A stretch of DNA of 64,000 bases. Origin: Chromobacterium phragmitis (lineage in GTDB: Bacteria; Pseudomonadota; Gammaproteobacteria; Burkholderiales; Chromobacteriaceae). The stretch is taken from positions 2,852,001-2,916,000 of the forward strand of contig NZ_CP029495.1 of assembly GCF_003325475.1 (NCBI RefSeq). The letters run 5' to 3'. The notes beneath the pieces are model-generated. The model was not told where the DNA came from. It did not search any database and saw only the letters and a list, made by a program, of their open reading frames with translations. Shown in pieces: positions 34,075 to 42,922 of this stretch; positions within the stretch are counted from its first letter, which is position 1; every line of letters begins with the position of its first letter. The position numbers were made by a program, and so were the translations under genes.

Positions 34075-35139
34075 ATGCGCCATCCGGAACTGAAGGAAAG
34101 ATTGCCCACGCTGGGCGAGCAGCCGGGCAGCCTGCTGTCGGTCGGCGAGGCGAAGCACGCAGGCACCTCGCTGGCGATGTTCGACTTCGGCCCGGAAGAC
34201 ATGGCCGAGGTGGAGGATTTCCCCATCGCCGACCTGGCCGCCTACCGCCGCCGCGGCGATGTGCTGTGGCTCAATGTCTACGGGCTCAGCGATGCCGCCG
34301 CCATCCAGGCGATAGGCGAGCGCTTCGGCCTGCACCCGCTGGTGCAGGAGGATATCCTCAACGCGCGGCAGCGGCCCAAGCTGGAAGATTACGACGACTA
34401 CCTGTTCCTGGCCTGCCGCGTGTTCGACTATCACCAGGGCGGGCGGCTGCAGTCGGACCAGATGTACCTGGTGCTGGGCGACGGCTTCGTGCTGACCTTC
34501 CAGGAAAAGCCCACCGGAGTGTTCGAACCGGTGCGCGAGCGGCTGCGCAAGGGCAGGGGCGCGCTGCGCCGGCGCGGCGCCGACTACCTGGCCTACTCGC
34601 TGCTGGACGCCATCATCGACGACTACTTCGGCGTGCTGGGCCAATTCAACGACAGGGTGGAGCGCGCAGACGGCCAGCTGCTGGCCGGCCGCGACACCGG
34701 CGTGCTGCGTCAGATCCAGAGGTTGAAGCGCGATTGCCTGAAGCTCAGGCGGGCGCTGCTGCCGCTGCGCGAGGCGCTGTTGTCGCTGAACCGCGGCGAC
34801 GACGAGCGCTTCGGCGACGATACCCGCGTTTATCTGCGCGATGCTTACGACCATGTGGTGCATGTGCTGGAATCGCTGGAAATGAACCGGGAAATGGTGG
34901 GGGACATGATGGATCTCTACCTGTCCACCCAGTCGCATCGGCTCAACCTGCAGATGCGGGTGTTGACGGTCATCACCATGATCTTCATGCCGCTGACGCT
35001 GATCGCCGGCATCTACGGCATGAATTTCGAGAACATGCCGGAGCTGAAGTGGCACTACGGCTACTATATCGTGCTGCTGGCGATGGGCGGCATTTCCGCC
35101 GGCATGGGCTGGTGGTTCTGGCGGCGGCGGTGGATTTGA
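34075..35139 (+). CDS. CorA-family magnesium/cobalt (or zinc) transporter
   Basis: The 354-residue protein has a large N-terminal cytoplasmic domain, a long helical region and two C-terminal membrane helices. The signature GMN motif occurs in IYGMNFENMPEL at the end of the first helix. This Asn-centred loop selects hydrated Mg2+. The product could be CorA or its ZntB relative; GMN with the following MPEL sequence favours CorA. It begins 4 bases after the ppx stop, suggesting co-transcription with ppx. Confidence 0.9.
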   Translation: MRHPELKERLPTLGEQPGSLLSVGEAKHAGTSLAMFDFGPEDMAEVEDFPIADLAAYRRRGDVLWLNVYGLSDAAAIQAIGERFGLHPLVQEDILNARQRPKLEDYDDYLFLACRVFDYHQGGRLQSDQMYLVLGDGFVLTFQEKPTGVFEPVRERLRKGRGALRRRGADYLAYSLLDAIIDDYFGVLGQFNDRVERADGQLLAGRDTGVLRQIQRLKRDCLKLRRALLPLREALLSLNRGDDERFGDDTRVYLRDAYDHVVHVLESLEMNREMVGDMMDLYLSTQSHRLNLQMRVLTVITMIFMPLTLIAGIYGMNFENMPELKWHYGYYIVLLAMGGISAGMGWWFWRRRWI

Positions 35140-35190
35140 AGCTAGGTCTTGGCAGGCTATTGATTCGAATGAGAATGGCGGGAGAGCGAC

Positions 35191-35424
35191 ATGAAGCCGT
35201 TTTCGGTTCATGCGATCTGGGATGGCGAAGCCGGGGTCTGGGGCGCAAGCAGCAAAGATGTGCGCGGGCTGGTTGCAGAAGCGTCGACTTGGGAGGCACT
35301 GGTCGCCATGCTAAAGGCGCGCATTCCGGAGCTGCTGGAGTTGAATGGTCAACTATTGCCCGAGGGAGAGATTCGTTTTCGTCTGAAATCAGAACAAGTC
35401 TCGACCGAGGTCATTTGTGACTGA
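35191..35424 (+). CDS. DUF1902/HicB-like antitoxin
   Basis: The 77-residue protein begins MKPFSVHAIWDGEAGVWGAS, a beta-strand pattern typical of DUF1902/HicB partial-RNase-H folds in which the substrate Trp-Asp-x-Glu segment recurs. It ends overlapping by 8 bases the start of a frameshifted HicA-like toxin gene, the standard antitoxin-toxin arrangement. With the toxin broken, it may now be an orphan antitoxin. No DNA-binding domain is evident. Confidence 0.78.
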   Translation: MKPFSVHAIWDGEAGVWGASSKDVRGLVAEASTWEALVAMLKARIPELLELNGQLLPEGEIRFRLKSEQVSTEVICD

Positions 35425-35612
35425 CTTTACCGCTGCGGTAAAGAAAAAGCTGAAAGAGCATGGCTGCAGCTTTGATCGCCAAGGGAAAGGCGATCATGAA
35501 ATCTGGCACAGCCCTCATCACGCAAACGAAATTTCCAGTGGATGGCAGCATCAGATCCTGGCATGCCGCCAGTGAGATCATCAAGCAGGCCGGAATCTTC
35601 TACCATTTCTGA
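35417..35612 (+). pseudogene. HicA-family toxin gene with a frameshift
   Basis: The GTG at 35417 opens MTDFTAAVKKKLKEHGCSF, then FDRQGKGDHEIWHSP, the HicA dsRNA-binding-type motif with its catalytic-type His. After CCT at 35513-35515 one extra C (35516) shifts the frame and stops translation at 35573-35575 (52 residues). Dropping that base restores ITQTKFPVDGSIRSWHAA and SEIIKQAG up to a stop at 35610-35612, matching the usual HicA C-terminus. The toxin is therefore probably inactive unless the base is an error. Confidence 0.75.
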
Positions 35613-35626
35613 GCGAGATCCATGCA

Positions 35627-35653
35627 AATCAGCCGGCATTGTGCCGGCTGATT
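35627..35653. repeat. Inverted repeat between the toxin remnant and pncA
   Basis: A perfect 11-base inverted repeat, AATCAGCCGGC with a 5-base loop, lies between convergent genes. T runs are short on both sides; it may be a weak two-way terminator. Confidence 0.5.
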
Positions 35654-35658
35654 CCATT

Positions 35659-36291
35659 TCACACCTCGTCCGAGCGCAGCCGCTTGACGCCGGCCTGGCG
35701 CATTTGGGCCCAGGCTTCTATGAGAGAGCCGTTTATGTCTATCGCGCGGCAGGCATCCTCCACCACGAAGGTTTCGAGGCCGGCGGCGCGGGCATCGATG
35801 GCGCTCCAGGCGACGCAGAAATCGGTGGCGAGGCCCGCCAGCCATACTTTTTTCACGCCCAGCGCGTTCAGGCAGCCGGCCAGGCCGGTCGTGGTGGCGC
35901 GGTCGGCTTCGACGAAGGCGGAGTAGCTGTCCACCTTGGCGTGGATGCCCTTGCGCACGATCAGCCGCGCATGGGCGGTTTCCAGCTCCGGGTGGAAGTC
36001 GGCGCCGGGGCTGCCGGCCACGCAGTGATCGGGCCACAGCGTCTGCGGGCCGTAGGGCAAGTCCACGCTCTGGAAGGGCCGCACGCCGGCGTGGCTGCTG
36101 GCGAACGAGATATGCCCGGCCGGGTGCCAGTCCTGGGTCAGCACCACGTTTTCGAACAGCAGCGACAGGTGGTTGATCAAGGGCGCCACCTCGTCTCCGC
36201 CCGGCACGGCCAGCTCGCCGCCGGGACAGAAACTGTTCTGCACATCCACCACCAGCAATGCGCAGTCGGCACCATAACGTTTCAGGGGCAT
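35659..36291 (-). CDS. pncA: Nicotinamidase
   Basis: The 210-residue enzyme hydrolyses nicotinamide to nicotinate for NAD salvage. The triad is visible: Asp16 in VVDVQNSF, Lys in IVRKGIHAKVDSYSAF and Cys in ATDFCVAW. Metal ligands lie in DWHPAGHISFAS. The length matches E. coli PncA (213). It is divergent from copA and convergent with the toxin-antitoxin remnant; no NAD-salvage neighbours are seen. Confidence 0.94.
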   Translation of the reverse strand: MPLKRYGADCALLVVDVQNSFCPGGELAVPGGDEVAPLINHLSLLFENVVLTQDWHPAGHISFASSHAGVRPFQSVDLPYGPQTLWPDHCVAGSPGADFHPELETAHARLIVRKGIHAKVDSYSAFVEADRATTTGLAGCLNALGVKKVWLAGLATDFCVAWSAIDARAAGLETFVVEDACRAIDINGSLIEAWAQMRQAGVKRLRSDEV

Positions 36292-36371
36292 GGGACTACC
36301 TTGTTGTTGACTTCATCCACCTTGTTAACACGGCGGCAGTCTCCGGTAAAGCGGGAAGCGATTGCCGCCGC

Positions 36372-36400
36372 TTGCTTTTGATACCCATGGGGGGTATAAA
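36372..36400 (+). promoter_or_regulatory. copA promoter with a CsoR-like operator inside the spacer
   Basis: TTGCTT (36372-36377), 17 bases, TATAAA (36395-36400). The spacer contains the inverted repeat ATACCC-ATGGG-GGGTAT (36381-36397), with G/C tracts flanked by TA steps like operators of CsoR/RcnR-type metal repressors. A 17-base spacer suits repression better than MerR/CueR activation, which uses 19-20 bases. The regulator gene is not in the window. Confidence 0.55.
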
Positions 36401-36417
36401 GGGCGAAGGAGGATGCG

Positions 36418-38763
36418 ATGACACAATCCCTGCTGACCCTGCCGGTCGCCGGCATGAGCTGCGCCGCCTGCGCCGCGCGAATCGAAAAGCAGCTGAACCG
36501 AATGGACGGCGTGGAAGCCGCGGTGAGTTTCGCCAATGAAAGCGCCCAGCTGCGCTACGACCCGGAGCGAACCGACCCGGGCAAACTGGTGGACGCCATC
36601 GTCCGTTGCGGTTTCGACGTGCCGCGGCAAACGCTGGAGCTGGCGATAGGCGGGATGAGCTGCGCCGCTTGCGCCGCCCGGCTGGAGAAGGCGTTGAACC
36701 GCTTGCCCGGCGTGGAGGCCAGCGTCAATTTCGCCGCCGAATCGGCGCGGGTATCCTATCTGCCGGGCGTGATCGGTCGCGAGCGGGTATGGGAGGCGGC
36801 GCGCAAGGCGGGCTTCCAGCCTTCGCTGCGGGAGGAAGGGCATGGCGAGGCCGAAGCGGCCGCGCGGTATCGGCGCGAGCTGGCCTGGTTCGCCGCGTCC
36901 GCGTTGCTGACGCTGCCGTTCATGGCGGAGATGGCGATGATGTTCGCCGGCGGCCACCACGGCTGGCTGCCCAGGATGTGGCAACTGGCGCTGGCGACGC
37001 CGGTGCAGTTCGTCGTCGGCTGGCGTTTCTATCGCGGCGCCTGGCAGGCGTTGCGCGGCGGCGTCGCCAATATGGATGTGTTGGTGGCGCTGGGCACCAG
37101 CATGGCCTGGTTGTTGTCGGCGGTGGTCACGCTGTGGAATCTGGAGGACCAGCACGTGTATTTCGAAGCCAGCGCGGCGGTGATCACGCTGGTGTTGCTG
37201 GGCAAGCTGCTGGAGGCGAGGGCCAAGGGCAAGACTTCGGCGGCGATCGCCGCGCTGGTGAAGCTGGCGCCCAGGACCGCCCGCGTCGAGCGCGGCGGCG
37301 AGCTGATCGAGGTGGCGGTGGACCAACTGCAACGCGGCGACGTGGTGGTGGTTCGCCACGGCGACAGCTTGCCGGTTGACGGCGAGGTGGTGGAAGGCCA
37401 GGCCTGGCTGGACGAGAGCATGCTGACCGGCGAGAGCCGGCCGGTGGCCAAGCAGGCGGGAGACAAGGTGTACGCCGCCACCCGCAACCAGGACGGCATG
37501 CTCAAGGTGCGCGCCACCGGCGTGGGCGAGGAAACCCAGTTGGCCGAGATCGTGCGCATGGTGGCGGCGGCCCAGGGCAGCAAGGCGCCGATCCAGCGGC
37601 TGGCCGACCGCATTTCGGCGGTGTTCGTGCCGGCGGTCAGCGCGGTGGCGCTGCTGACTTTCCTGCTGATGGGCTGGCAAGACGGAGACTGGGCGCGGGC
37701 CTTGATCCACGCGGTGGCGGTGCTGGTGATCGCGTGCCCGTGCGCGTTGGGATTGGCCACGCCGACCGCGGTGATGGTGGGCGTGGGCAACGGCGCGCGC
37801 CGGGGCATATTATTCCGCAACGCGGCGGCGCTGGAGCAGGCGGGCAAGGTGGGTGTGCTGTTGGTGGACAAGACCGGGACCTTGACCGAGGGGCGGCCCA
37901 CGCTGCGCCACGCGCTGGCGCTGGATGGCGGCGAAGACCGGCTGATCCAGCTGGCGGCCAGCGCCGAGGCCGGTTCCGAACATCCGCTGGCCCATGCCTT
38001 GTTGCAGCGAGCGAAAGAATTGGAACTGCCGCTGCTGACTTGCGAGCGCTTCCGCGCCGACGTCGGCAACGGCGTCGAGGCGGCTCTGCCCGGCGTGGGC
38101 GTCATCAGGGTGGGCGTGCCGTCCTGGATCGGCCTGGATCTGCCGGCAGAGGCGGCGGCCTGGCCGCTGGAGGGCAATACGGTGGTAGCGGTCAGTCTGG
38201 ACGACCAGCCGTTGGGCCTGCTGGCCTTGGCCGATCCCCTGCGCGACAGCTCCAAGGCCGCGGTGGCCGCGTTGCGAGGCCTGGGCGTCAAGGTGGTGAT
38301 GCTGACCGGCGACCATGAGGCCACCGCGCGCAGCATCGCCGCCGAAGCCGGCATCGCCGAGTGGCGCGCCGGCATGAAGCCGCAAGACAAGGCCGATGTG
38401 GTCAAATACTGGCAACAGCAAGGCTGCAAAGTGGCGATGCTGGGGGACGGCGTCAACGACGCGCCGGCGCTGGCGGCGGCCGACGTCAGCCTGGCGATGG
38501 GCGCCGGCTCCGACGTGGCCATCGCCGCCGCCGACATCACGCTGATGCACGGCGATCTGGCGCACGCGGTGGACGCTATCCGCTTGTCGCGAGCCAGCTT
38601 GGCCAAAATCCGCCAGAACCTGGCCTTCGCTTTCGTCTACAACGTGCTGGGCATTCCCTTGGCGGCCGTCGGCATGCTGAATCCGGTGATCGCCGGCGCG
38701 GCGATGGCGGCGAGCTCGGTGTCGGTAGTGTCCAACTCGCTGTTGTTGCGCCGCTGGCGCTGA
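36418..38763 (+). CDS. copA: Copper-exporting P1B-type ATPase CopA
   Basis: The 781-residue pump has two N-terminal heavy-metal-associated domains (GMSCAACAARIEK near residue 12 and GMSCAACAARLEK near residue 78). Membrane helices follow, with the ion motif CPCALGLATPTAVMVG, the actuator TGES, the phosphorylation motif DKTGTLTEG, the SEHPLAHALL His-Pro site and GDGVNDAPALAAADV. CPC with these features indicates Cu(I) export from cytosol to periplasm. AGGAGG lies 4-5 bases before the ATG. copZ follows 39 bases later. Confidence 0.96.
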   Translation: MTQSLLTLPVAGMSCAACAARIEKQLNRMDGVEAAVSFANESAQLRYDPERTDPGKLVDAIVRCGFDVPRQTLELAIGGMSCAACAARLEKALNRLPGVEASVNFAAESARVSYLPGVIGRERVWEAARKAGFQPSLREEGHGEAEAAARYRRELAWFAASALLTLPFMAEMAMMFAGGHHGWLPRMWQLALATPVQFVVGWRFYRGAWQALRGGVANMDVLVALGTSMAWLLSAVVTLWNLEDQHVYFEASAAVITLVLLGKLLEARAKGKTSAAIAALVKLAPRTARVERGGELIEVAVDQLQRGDVVVVRHGDSLPVDGEVVEGQAWLDESMLTGESRPVAKQAGDKVYAATRNQDGMLKVRATGVGEETQLAEIVRMVAAAQGSKAPIQRLADRISAVFVPAVSAVALLTFLLMGWQDGDWARALIHAVAVLVIACPCALGLATPTAVMVGVGNGARRGILFRNAAALEQAGKVGVLLVDKTGTLTEGRPTLRHALALDGGEDRLIQLAASAEAGSEHPLAHALLQRAKELELPLLTCERFRADVGNGVEAALPGVGVIRVGVPSWIGLDLPAEAAAWPLEGNTVVAVSLDDQPLGLLALADPLRDSSKAAVAALRGLGVKVVMLTGDHEATARSIAAEAGIAEWRAGMKPQDKADVVKYWQQQGCKVAMLGDGVNDAPALAAADVSLAMGAGSDVAIAAADITLMHGDLAHAVDAIRLSRASLAKIRQNLAFAFVYNVLGIPLAAVGMLNPVIAGAAMAASSVSVVSNSLLLRRWR

Positions 38764-38802
38764 AACACTCAACCTAACCTTACCCGAACGATGGAGATGA
38801 AC

Positions 38803-39012
38803 ATGGCGGACGTGATCCTGAATATTGACGGCATGACCTGCGGCGGCTGCGTGAAGAGCGTGACCGGCCTGTTGAGCGGCATGGCGGGCGTCAGCGACGC
38901 TCAAGTCAGCCTGGAAGACAAGCAGGCGCGCGTGGCTTATGACGCCGAGGTGGTGTCGCCGCAGGAGCTGGCGGCGGCGGTGGCGGACGCCGGCTTCGAT
39001 GTGACGTTCTGA
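38803..39012 (+). CDS. copZ: Copper chaperone CopZ (HMA domain)
   Basis: The 69-residue protein is a single ferredoxin-like HMA domain with the metal motif DGMTCGGCVKSV. It binds Cu(I) and hands it to CopA, encoded just upstream. The ATG at 38803 is chosen because GGAG lies 6 bases before it; an ATG four codons earlier lacks a ribosome site. It is probably co-transcribed with copA. Confidence 0.92.
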   Translation: MADVILNIDGMTCGGCVKSVTGLLSGMAGVSDAQVSLEDKQARVAYDAEVVSPQELAAAVADAGFDVTF

Positions 39013-39060
39013 CGAGGTCGGCCGCGGCCGGCGCCGATCCGGCCGTCGGCCGCGCCTGGC

Positions 39061-39378
39061 TCAGTTTTCGCCCAGCATGCCGTACTCCACCGGCGTTTTC
39101 ACGTAGAACACCTTGACGCCTTCGCCGCGCAGCCGGTCCAGCAGCATGTCCGCTTCCGCCGCGCTGAGGGCCATCGTCACCTCCTCAGGCTGGTCGGCCA
39201 GCTCGAAAAAGCGTGCGGCGTGGATGCGGCGGTCGCCGCCGAAGCCTTCGCTGGCGGCGAACAGCGTCGCGCCGCCTATGCCCAGCCGCCGGGCTTCCTG
39301 CAAGATCCATTCCGCCAGCGGCACGCCGTGGTGGCGATGCCCCTGCTGGGTGAAGAAAGACAGTTGGTAGCCTTGCAT
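39061..39378 (-). CDS. DUF190 (PII-like) protein
   Basis: The 105-residue protein begins MQGYQLSFFTQQGHRHHG and contains EARRLGIGGATLFAASEGFG, the DUF190 signature. The fold is PII-like and the family often sits beside ion transport or CrcB genes, but the ligand is unknown. A GGGGGG ribosome site precedes the ATG by about 5 bases. It follows the MBL-fold hydrolase gene by 19 bases and is likely in the same unit. Confidence 0.85.
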   Translation of the reverse strand: MQGYQLSFFTQQGHRHHGVPLAEWILQEARRLGIGGATLFAASEGFGGDRRIHAARFFELADQPEEVTMALSAAEADMLLDRLRGEGVKVFYVKTPVEYGMLGEN

Positions 39379-39397
39379 TGTTTTCCCCCCGATTGAT

Positions 39398-40165
39398 TCA
39401 AAGTTCGATCAGCGCGCCTTCCTTCAGCCTGGCGACATGCAGTCCGGGCGGCGCCTGCCGCAGCATCTGCTCGATCAGGGCGTCTCTGCAGCCGGGATCG
39501 CCGTGAGACAGCCACAGATGGGCGTTGGGCGGCAGGTCGGCCAGCAGCGGCGCCAGCAGGGACGGGGTCATGTGCCCTTGCCGCATCGCCTCCTGCAGAT
39601 GTTCGTCGCTATAGGTCACTTCGCAGATCACGTCGGTCAGCGAAGGCACGCCGCATACCCAGTGCCAGAAGGCCGGGCAGGGGCCGGAGTCGCCGCTGAA
39701 GGCCATCGCCCGCCACGGGCCCTCCACCAGCCATCCCAGAGCCGGCACGCTGTGCTGGGCCGGCAGCGCGGTGGCCATGCCCTCTACCAGCGGCACCGCG
39801 TCGCCCACCTCCACCGGAACCAGTTTTACCCAGGGACGGTCGGAAGAGGGCGTTTGGGTGTAGTCGGGCCATAGCTTGCCGTTGAACAGGTTCTGGCGCA
39901 GCGCGTCCAGTGTTTCGGCCAGGCCGTAAACCTCGATGCCGGGCCCTTGGCGGCAGGCATGGGCGTCGGCCAGCAGCGGCAGCAGGCCGCAATGGTCGAT
40001 GTGGCCGTGGCTGAGCAGCACGCGCCGCACGGCCAGCAGCTCTTCCTCGGCCAGGCTGGCGCAGCCGGTGCCGCAATCGATCAGCGTGTCGCCGCCTATC
40101 TGGAAGCAGGTGGTCTGGCCTGGCTGGCCGATACAGGCGGACGCGCCCAATATCCGGATGTGCAT
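39398..40165 (-). CDS. Metallo-beta-lactamase-fold hydrolase (cyclic nucleotide phosphodiesterase-like)
   Basis: The 255-residue protein has the metal motif SHGHIDHCG near residue 54, a second His in AQHSVPALGW, Asp in FSGDSG and His in WLSHGDPG. The arrangement resembles class II 3',5'-cyclic-nucleotide phosphodiesterases and RNase Z-like enzymes; the true substrate is unresolved. The ATG at 40165 has GGGAG upstream and starts at the first strand (MHIRILGASA); an upstream extension is not supported. Confidence 0.78.
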   Translation of the reverse strand: MHIRILGASACIGQPGQTTCFQIGGDTLIDCGTGCASLAEEELLAVRRVLLSHGHIDHCGLLPLLADAHACRQGPGIEVYGLAETLDALRQNLFNGKLWPDYTQTPSSDRPWVKLVPVEVGDAVPLVEGMATALPAQHSVPALGWLVEGPWRAMAFSGDSGPCPAFWHWVCGVPSLTDVICEVTYSDEHLQEAMRQGHMTPSLLAPLLADLPPNAHLWLSHGDPGCRDALIEQMLRQAPPGLHVARLKEGALIEL

Positions 40166-40320
40166 GAGGGTCTCCCGGACCGCTTTGGCTGAATTGTAGC
40201 CCTTGGCCGGCGTGTCGGGCTGGCATTTGTTTGGCATGTTGATGGTCCGGCATGCCGGTTTTATGATGTCGCGACGCCTGCCGGCCGCTTGCCGGCCAGG
40301 CTCGATCAAAGGGGGTGGCA

Positions 40321-42186
40321 ATGAAAGTGCAGATGCTGGCGGCGGCGACCGCCGCGGTTTTGGCGAGCTCCGCCTCGGCGGCGGAGATACCGTTGCGCGA
40401 CTTTTTCCGCAATCCGGAGCAGAGCCATTTCACCGTGTCGCCAGGCGGCGGCAGCGTGGCTTTCCTCGCGCCGTGGGCGTCGCGCCGCAACATCGTGGTG
40501 CGCCGTCCGGGCAAGCCGGATCAGCGCGTCACTTCGGTGAAGGACCGGGATCTCGCCGGTTATTTCTGGAAGGGCGACAAGCGTCTGGTTTACGTCAAGG
40601 ACAACGGCGGCGATGAGAACTTCCACCTGTACAGCGTGGATCTGGACAGCGGCAAGACCCGCGACCTGACGCCGTTTCCCGGCGTGCGCGCGGAGATTGT
40701 CGACGGCTTGATCGACAACGACGACCAGCTCTTGATCAGCCTGAACAAGCGCGATCCCGAGGTGTTCGACGTTTACCGCATCGATCTGAAAACCGGAAGG
40801 ATGAAGCTGGAGGCGAAGAACCCGGGCAGGGTGACCGGCTGGGAAACCGATCATGCCGGCAATGTCCGCATCGCCATCGAAACCGACGGCGTCAACAACA
40901 CCGTGCTGTACCGCGACAAGCCGGGCGGCAAGTTCCGCAAGCTGCTCACCACCAATTTCCGCGAAAGTTTCTCGCCGCTGTTTTTCACTTTCGACAACCA
41001 GCGTTTCTACGCCGCCAGCAATCTGGGCCGCGACAAGACCGCCATCGTCGAATACGACCCCAAGACCGGCAAGGAGGTGAGGGAGGTCTACGCCCGCGCC
41101 GACGTGGATGTGGACGGTTTGAGCTACTCGCGCAAGCGCAAGGCGATCACCTGCGCCAGCTATGAGACCGACAAGCCGGGGCGGGAATGCTTCGACCCCG
41201 TCTCGCGCGAGCTGTACGCCAGGCTGCAGTCCCATTTCCCGGGCTACCAGGTGGATATCCAGTCCGCCGATCGCGACGAAAGCCGTTTCGTGGTGGCCGC
41301 GTGGAACGACAAGACCCAGGGCAAGCGCTACCTTTACGACAGCAAGACGAGGCAGTTCGCGCTGTTGGCCGACATCGCGCCGTGGCTGCCGGAGGACAGG
41401 ATGGCCTCGGTCAAGCCCATCCAGTACCAGAGCCGGGATGGTCTGACCATACACGGCTACTTGACGCTGCCCAAGGGCAAGGAGGCGGCCAAGGGGCTGC
41501 CAGTGATCGTCAATCCGCACGGCGGGCCGTGGGCGCGGGACAGCTGGGGTTTCAATCCAGAGGCGCAGTTCTTCGCCAGCCGGGGCTGGGCGGTGCTGCA
41601 GATGAATTTCCGCGGCTCCACCGGCTACGGGCGCCAATTCTGGGAGGCTTCGTTCAAGGAATGGGGCGGCAAGATGCAGGACGACGTCACCGACGGCGTG
41701 AGCTGGCTGGTCAAGGAAGGCGTGGCCGATCCCAAGAGAGTGTGCATTTACGGCGGAAGCTACGGCGGTTACGCCACGCTGGCCGGCATCGTCAAGACGC
41801 CTGAGCTGTACCGCTGCGCGGTGGATTATGTCGGGGTGTCCAACCTGTTCACTTTCATGACCACCATTCCGCCGTACTGGAAGCCGATGCTGGACTCGAT
41901 GTACGAGATGGTGGGCCATCCGGACAAGGACAAGGCGCTGTTGCGCGAGCGCTCGCCGGTATTCCATGTCGACCGCATCCAGGCGCCGTTATTGGTGCTG
42001 CAGGGGGCCAAGGACCCGCGCGTCAACATCAACGAATCCAACCAGATCGTGGACGCGCTGAAGAAGCGCGGCGTGGAGGTCGAATACCTGGTCAAAGAGA
42101 ACGAAGGCCACGGTTTCCACAACGAGGAGAACCGGTTCGACGCCTACGCCGCGATGGAGCGTTTTTTCAAGAAGCACCTGGATTGA
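40321..42186 (+). CDS. S9-family peptidase (prolyl oligopeptidase/acylaminoacyl-peptidase type), secreted
   Basis: The 621-residue precursor has a signal peptide (cut near ASA at residue 20). A beta-propeller-like N-terminal part precedes a C-terminal alpha/beta-hydrolase domain. The triad is visible: Ser in YGGSYGGYATLAG, Asp in GAKDPRVNI and His in NEGHGFHNEEN. It should cleave short peptides in the periplasm or outside. GGGGG lies 6 bases before the ATG at 40321. It is monocistronic, with a strong terminator. Confidence 0.92.
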   Translation: MKVQMLAAATAAVLASSASAAEIPLRDFFRNPEQSHFTVSPGGGSVAFLAPWASRRNIVVRRPGKPDQRVTSVKDRDLAGYFWKGDKRLVYVKDNGGDENFHLYSVDLDSGKTRDLTPFPGVRAEIVDGLIDNDDQLLISLNKRDPEVFDVYRIDLKTGRMKLEAKNPGRVTGWETDHAGNVRIAIETDGVNNTVLYRDKPGGKFRKLLTTNFRESFSPLFFTFDNQRFYAASNLGRDKTAIVEYDPKTGKEVREVYARADVDVDGLSYSRKRKAITCASYETDKPGRECFDPVSRELYARLQSHFPGYQVDIQSADRDESRFVVAAWNDKTQGKRYLYDSKTRQFALLADIAPWLPEDRMASVKPIQYQSRDGLTIHGYLTLPKGKEAAKGLPVIVNPHGGPWARDSWGFNPEAQFFASRGWAVLQMNFRGSTGYGRQFWEASFKEWGGKMQDDVTDGVSWLVKEGVADPKRVCIYGGSYGGYATLAGIVKTPELYRCAVDYVGVSNLFTFMTTIPPYWKPMLDSMYEMVGHPDKDKALLRERSPVFHVDRIQAPLLVLQGAKDPRVNINESNQIVDALKKRGVEVEYLVKENEGHGFHNEENRFDAYAAMERFFKKHLD

Positions 42187-42210
42187 GCGCGATGCTTCGC
42201 GCCGCCAGCG

Positions 42211-42236
42211 GCCCGCGCGAAAGCGCGGGCTTTTTT
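42211..42236 (+). terminator. Terminator of the S9 peptidase gene
   Basis: GCCCGCGC / GCGCGGGC stem with a GAAA tetraloop and six T. Confidence 0.92.
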
Positions 42237-42922
42237 CATGCCGGCGCGGGCCGCCAGCGCCGCGCCCCCCAATGCCCCAGCCACTGCAGCAGGCCGCACA
42301 GCAGCAGGTAGCCCGCGGCGATGGCGCTGAAGATTTCCAGCGGATACACCTGCTCGCGGTTGTTGACCTGGGTGGCGACGAAGGTGAACTCGGCGACGCC
42401 GACGATATAGGCCAGCGAGCTGTCTTTCAGCAGCGATACCCACTGGTTGACGAAGGAGGGCAGCATGATGCGCAGCGCCTGCGGCAGGATCAGCCAGCGC
42501 AGCGTCTGCCAGCGGGTGAAGCCCAGCGCCAGCCCAGCCATCCATTGACCGCGGCCCACCGCCGTCAGGCCGGCCAGCACCGCCTGGCCCAGATAGGCCG
42601 AGTGGATCAGCGCCAGCGCCAGGATCACCGTCAGCATGCCGGGGATGTCGACGCCGAACAGCAGCGGCAGCAGGAAATAGCACCAGAAGATCAGCATCAG
42701 CACCGGGATCGCGCGCAGCACGGCGGTGGCGGCCATCAGCGCGCGGCGCAGCGCCGGCCCGCCCATCAGTTGGGCGATGCCCAGCGCCAGGCCCAGCCCG
42801 CTGGCCAGCAATGCCGCGGCCAGGCTCAAGAAAGCGGTCAGCAGCAGGCCGCCCGGCTCTCCGCCAGCCGCATTGCCCCAAAGCAGATAGTCCAGGTTGT
42901 CCAGTATCACGGCCGGAATCAT
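42236..42922 (-). CDS. Polar amino acid ABC transporter permease (GltK-like)
   Basis: The 228-residue membrane protein of the HisM/GltK family has the loop LALGFTRWQTLRWLILPQALRIMLPSF and five hydrophobic segments. It overlaps the upstream permease gene by 4 bases, so the two are translationally coupled. With the binding protein at 43736-44539 it forms an amino acid importer, but no ATPase gene lies beside it. The stop abuts the peptidase terminator coming from the other strand. Confidence 0.88.
   Translation of the reverse strand: MIPAVILDNLDYLLWGNAAGGEPGGLLLTAFLSLAAALLASGLGLALGIAQLMGGPALRRALMAATAVLRAIPVLMLIFWCYFLLPLLFGVDIPGMLTVILALALIHSAYLGQAVLAGLTAVGRGQWMAGLALGFTRWQTLRWLILPQALRIMLPSFVNQWVSLLKDSSLAYIVGVAEFTFVATQVNNREQVYPLEIFSAIAAGYLLLCGLLQWLGHWGARRWRPAPA

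Noticed and set aside
39013..39060. GC-rich self-complementary sequence after copZ as terminator
   Set aside because: GGCCG repeats pair in several ways, but no T run follows on either strand.
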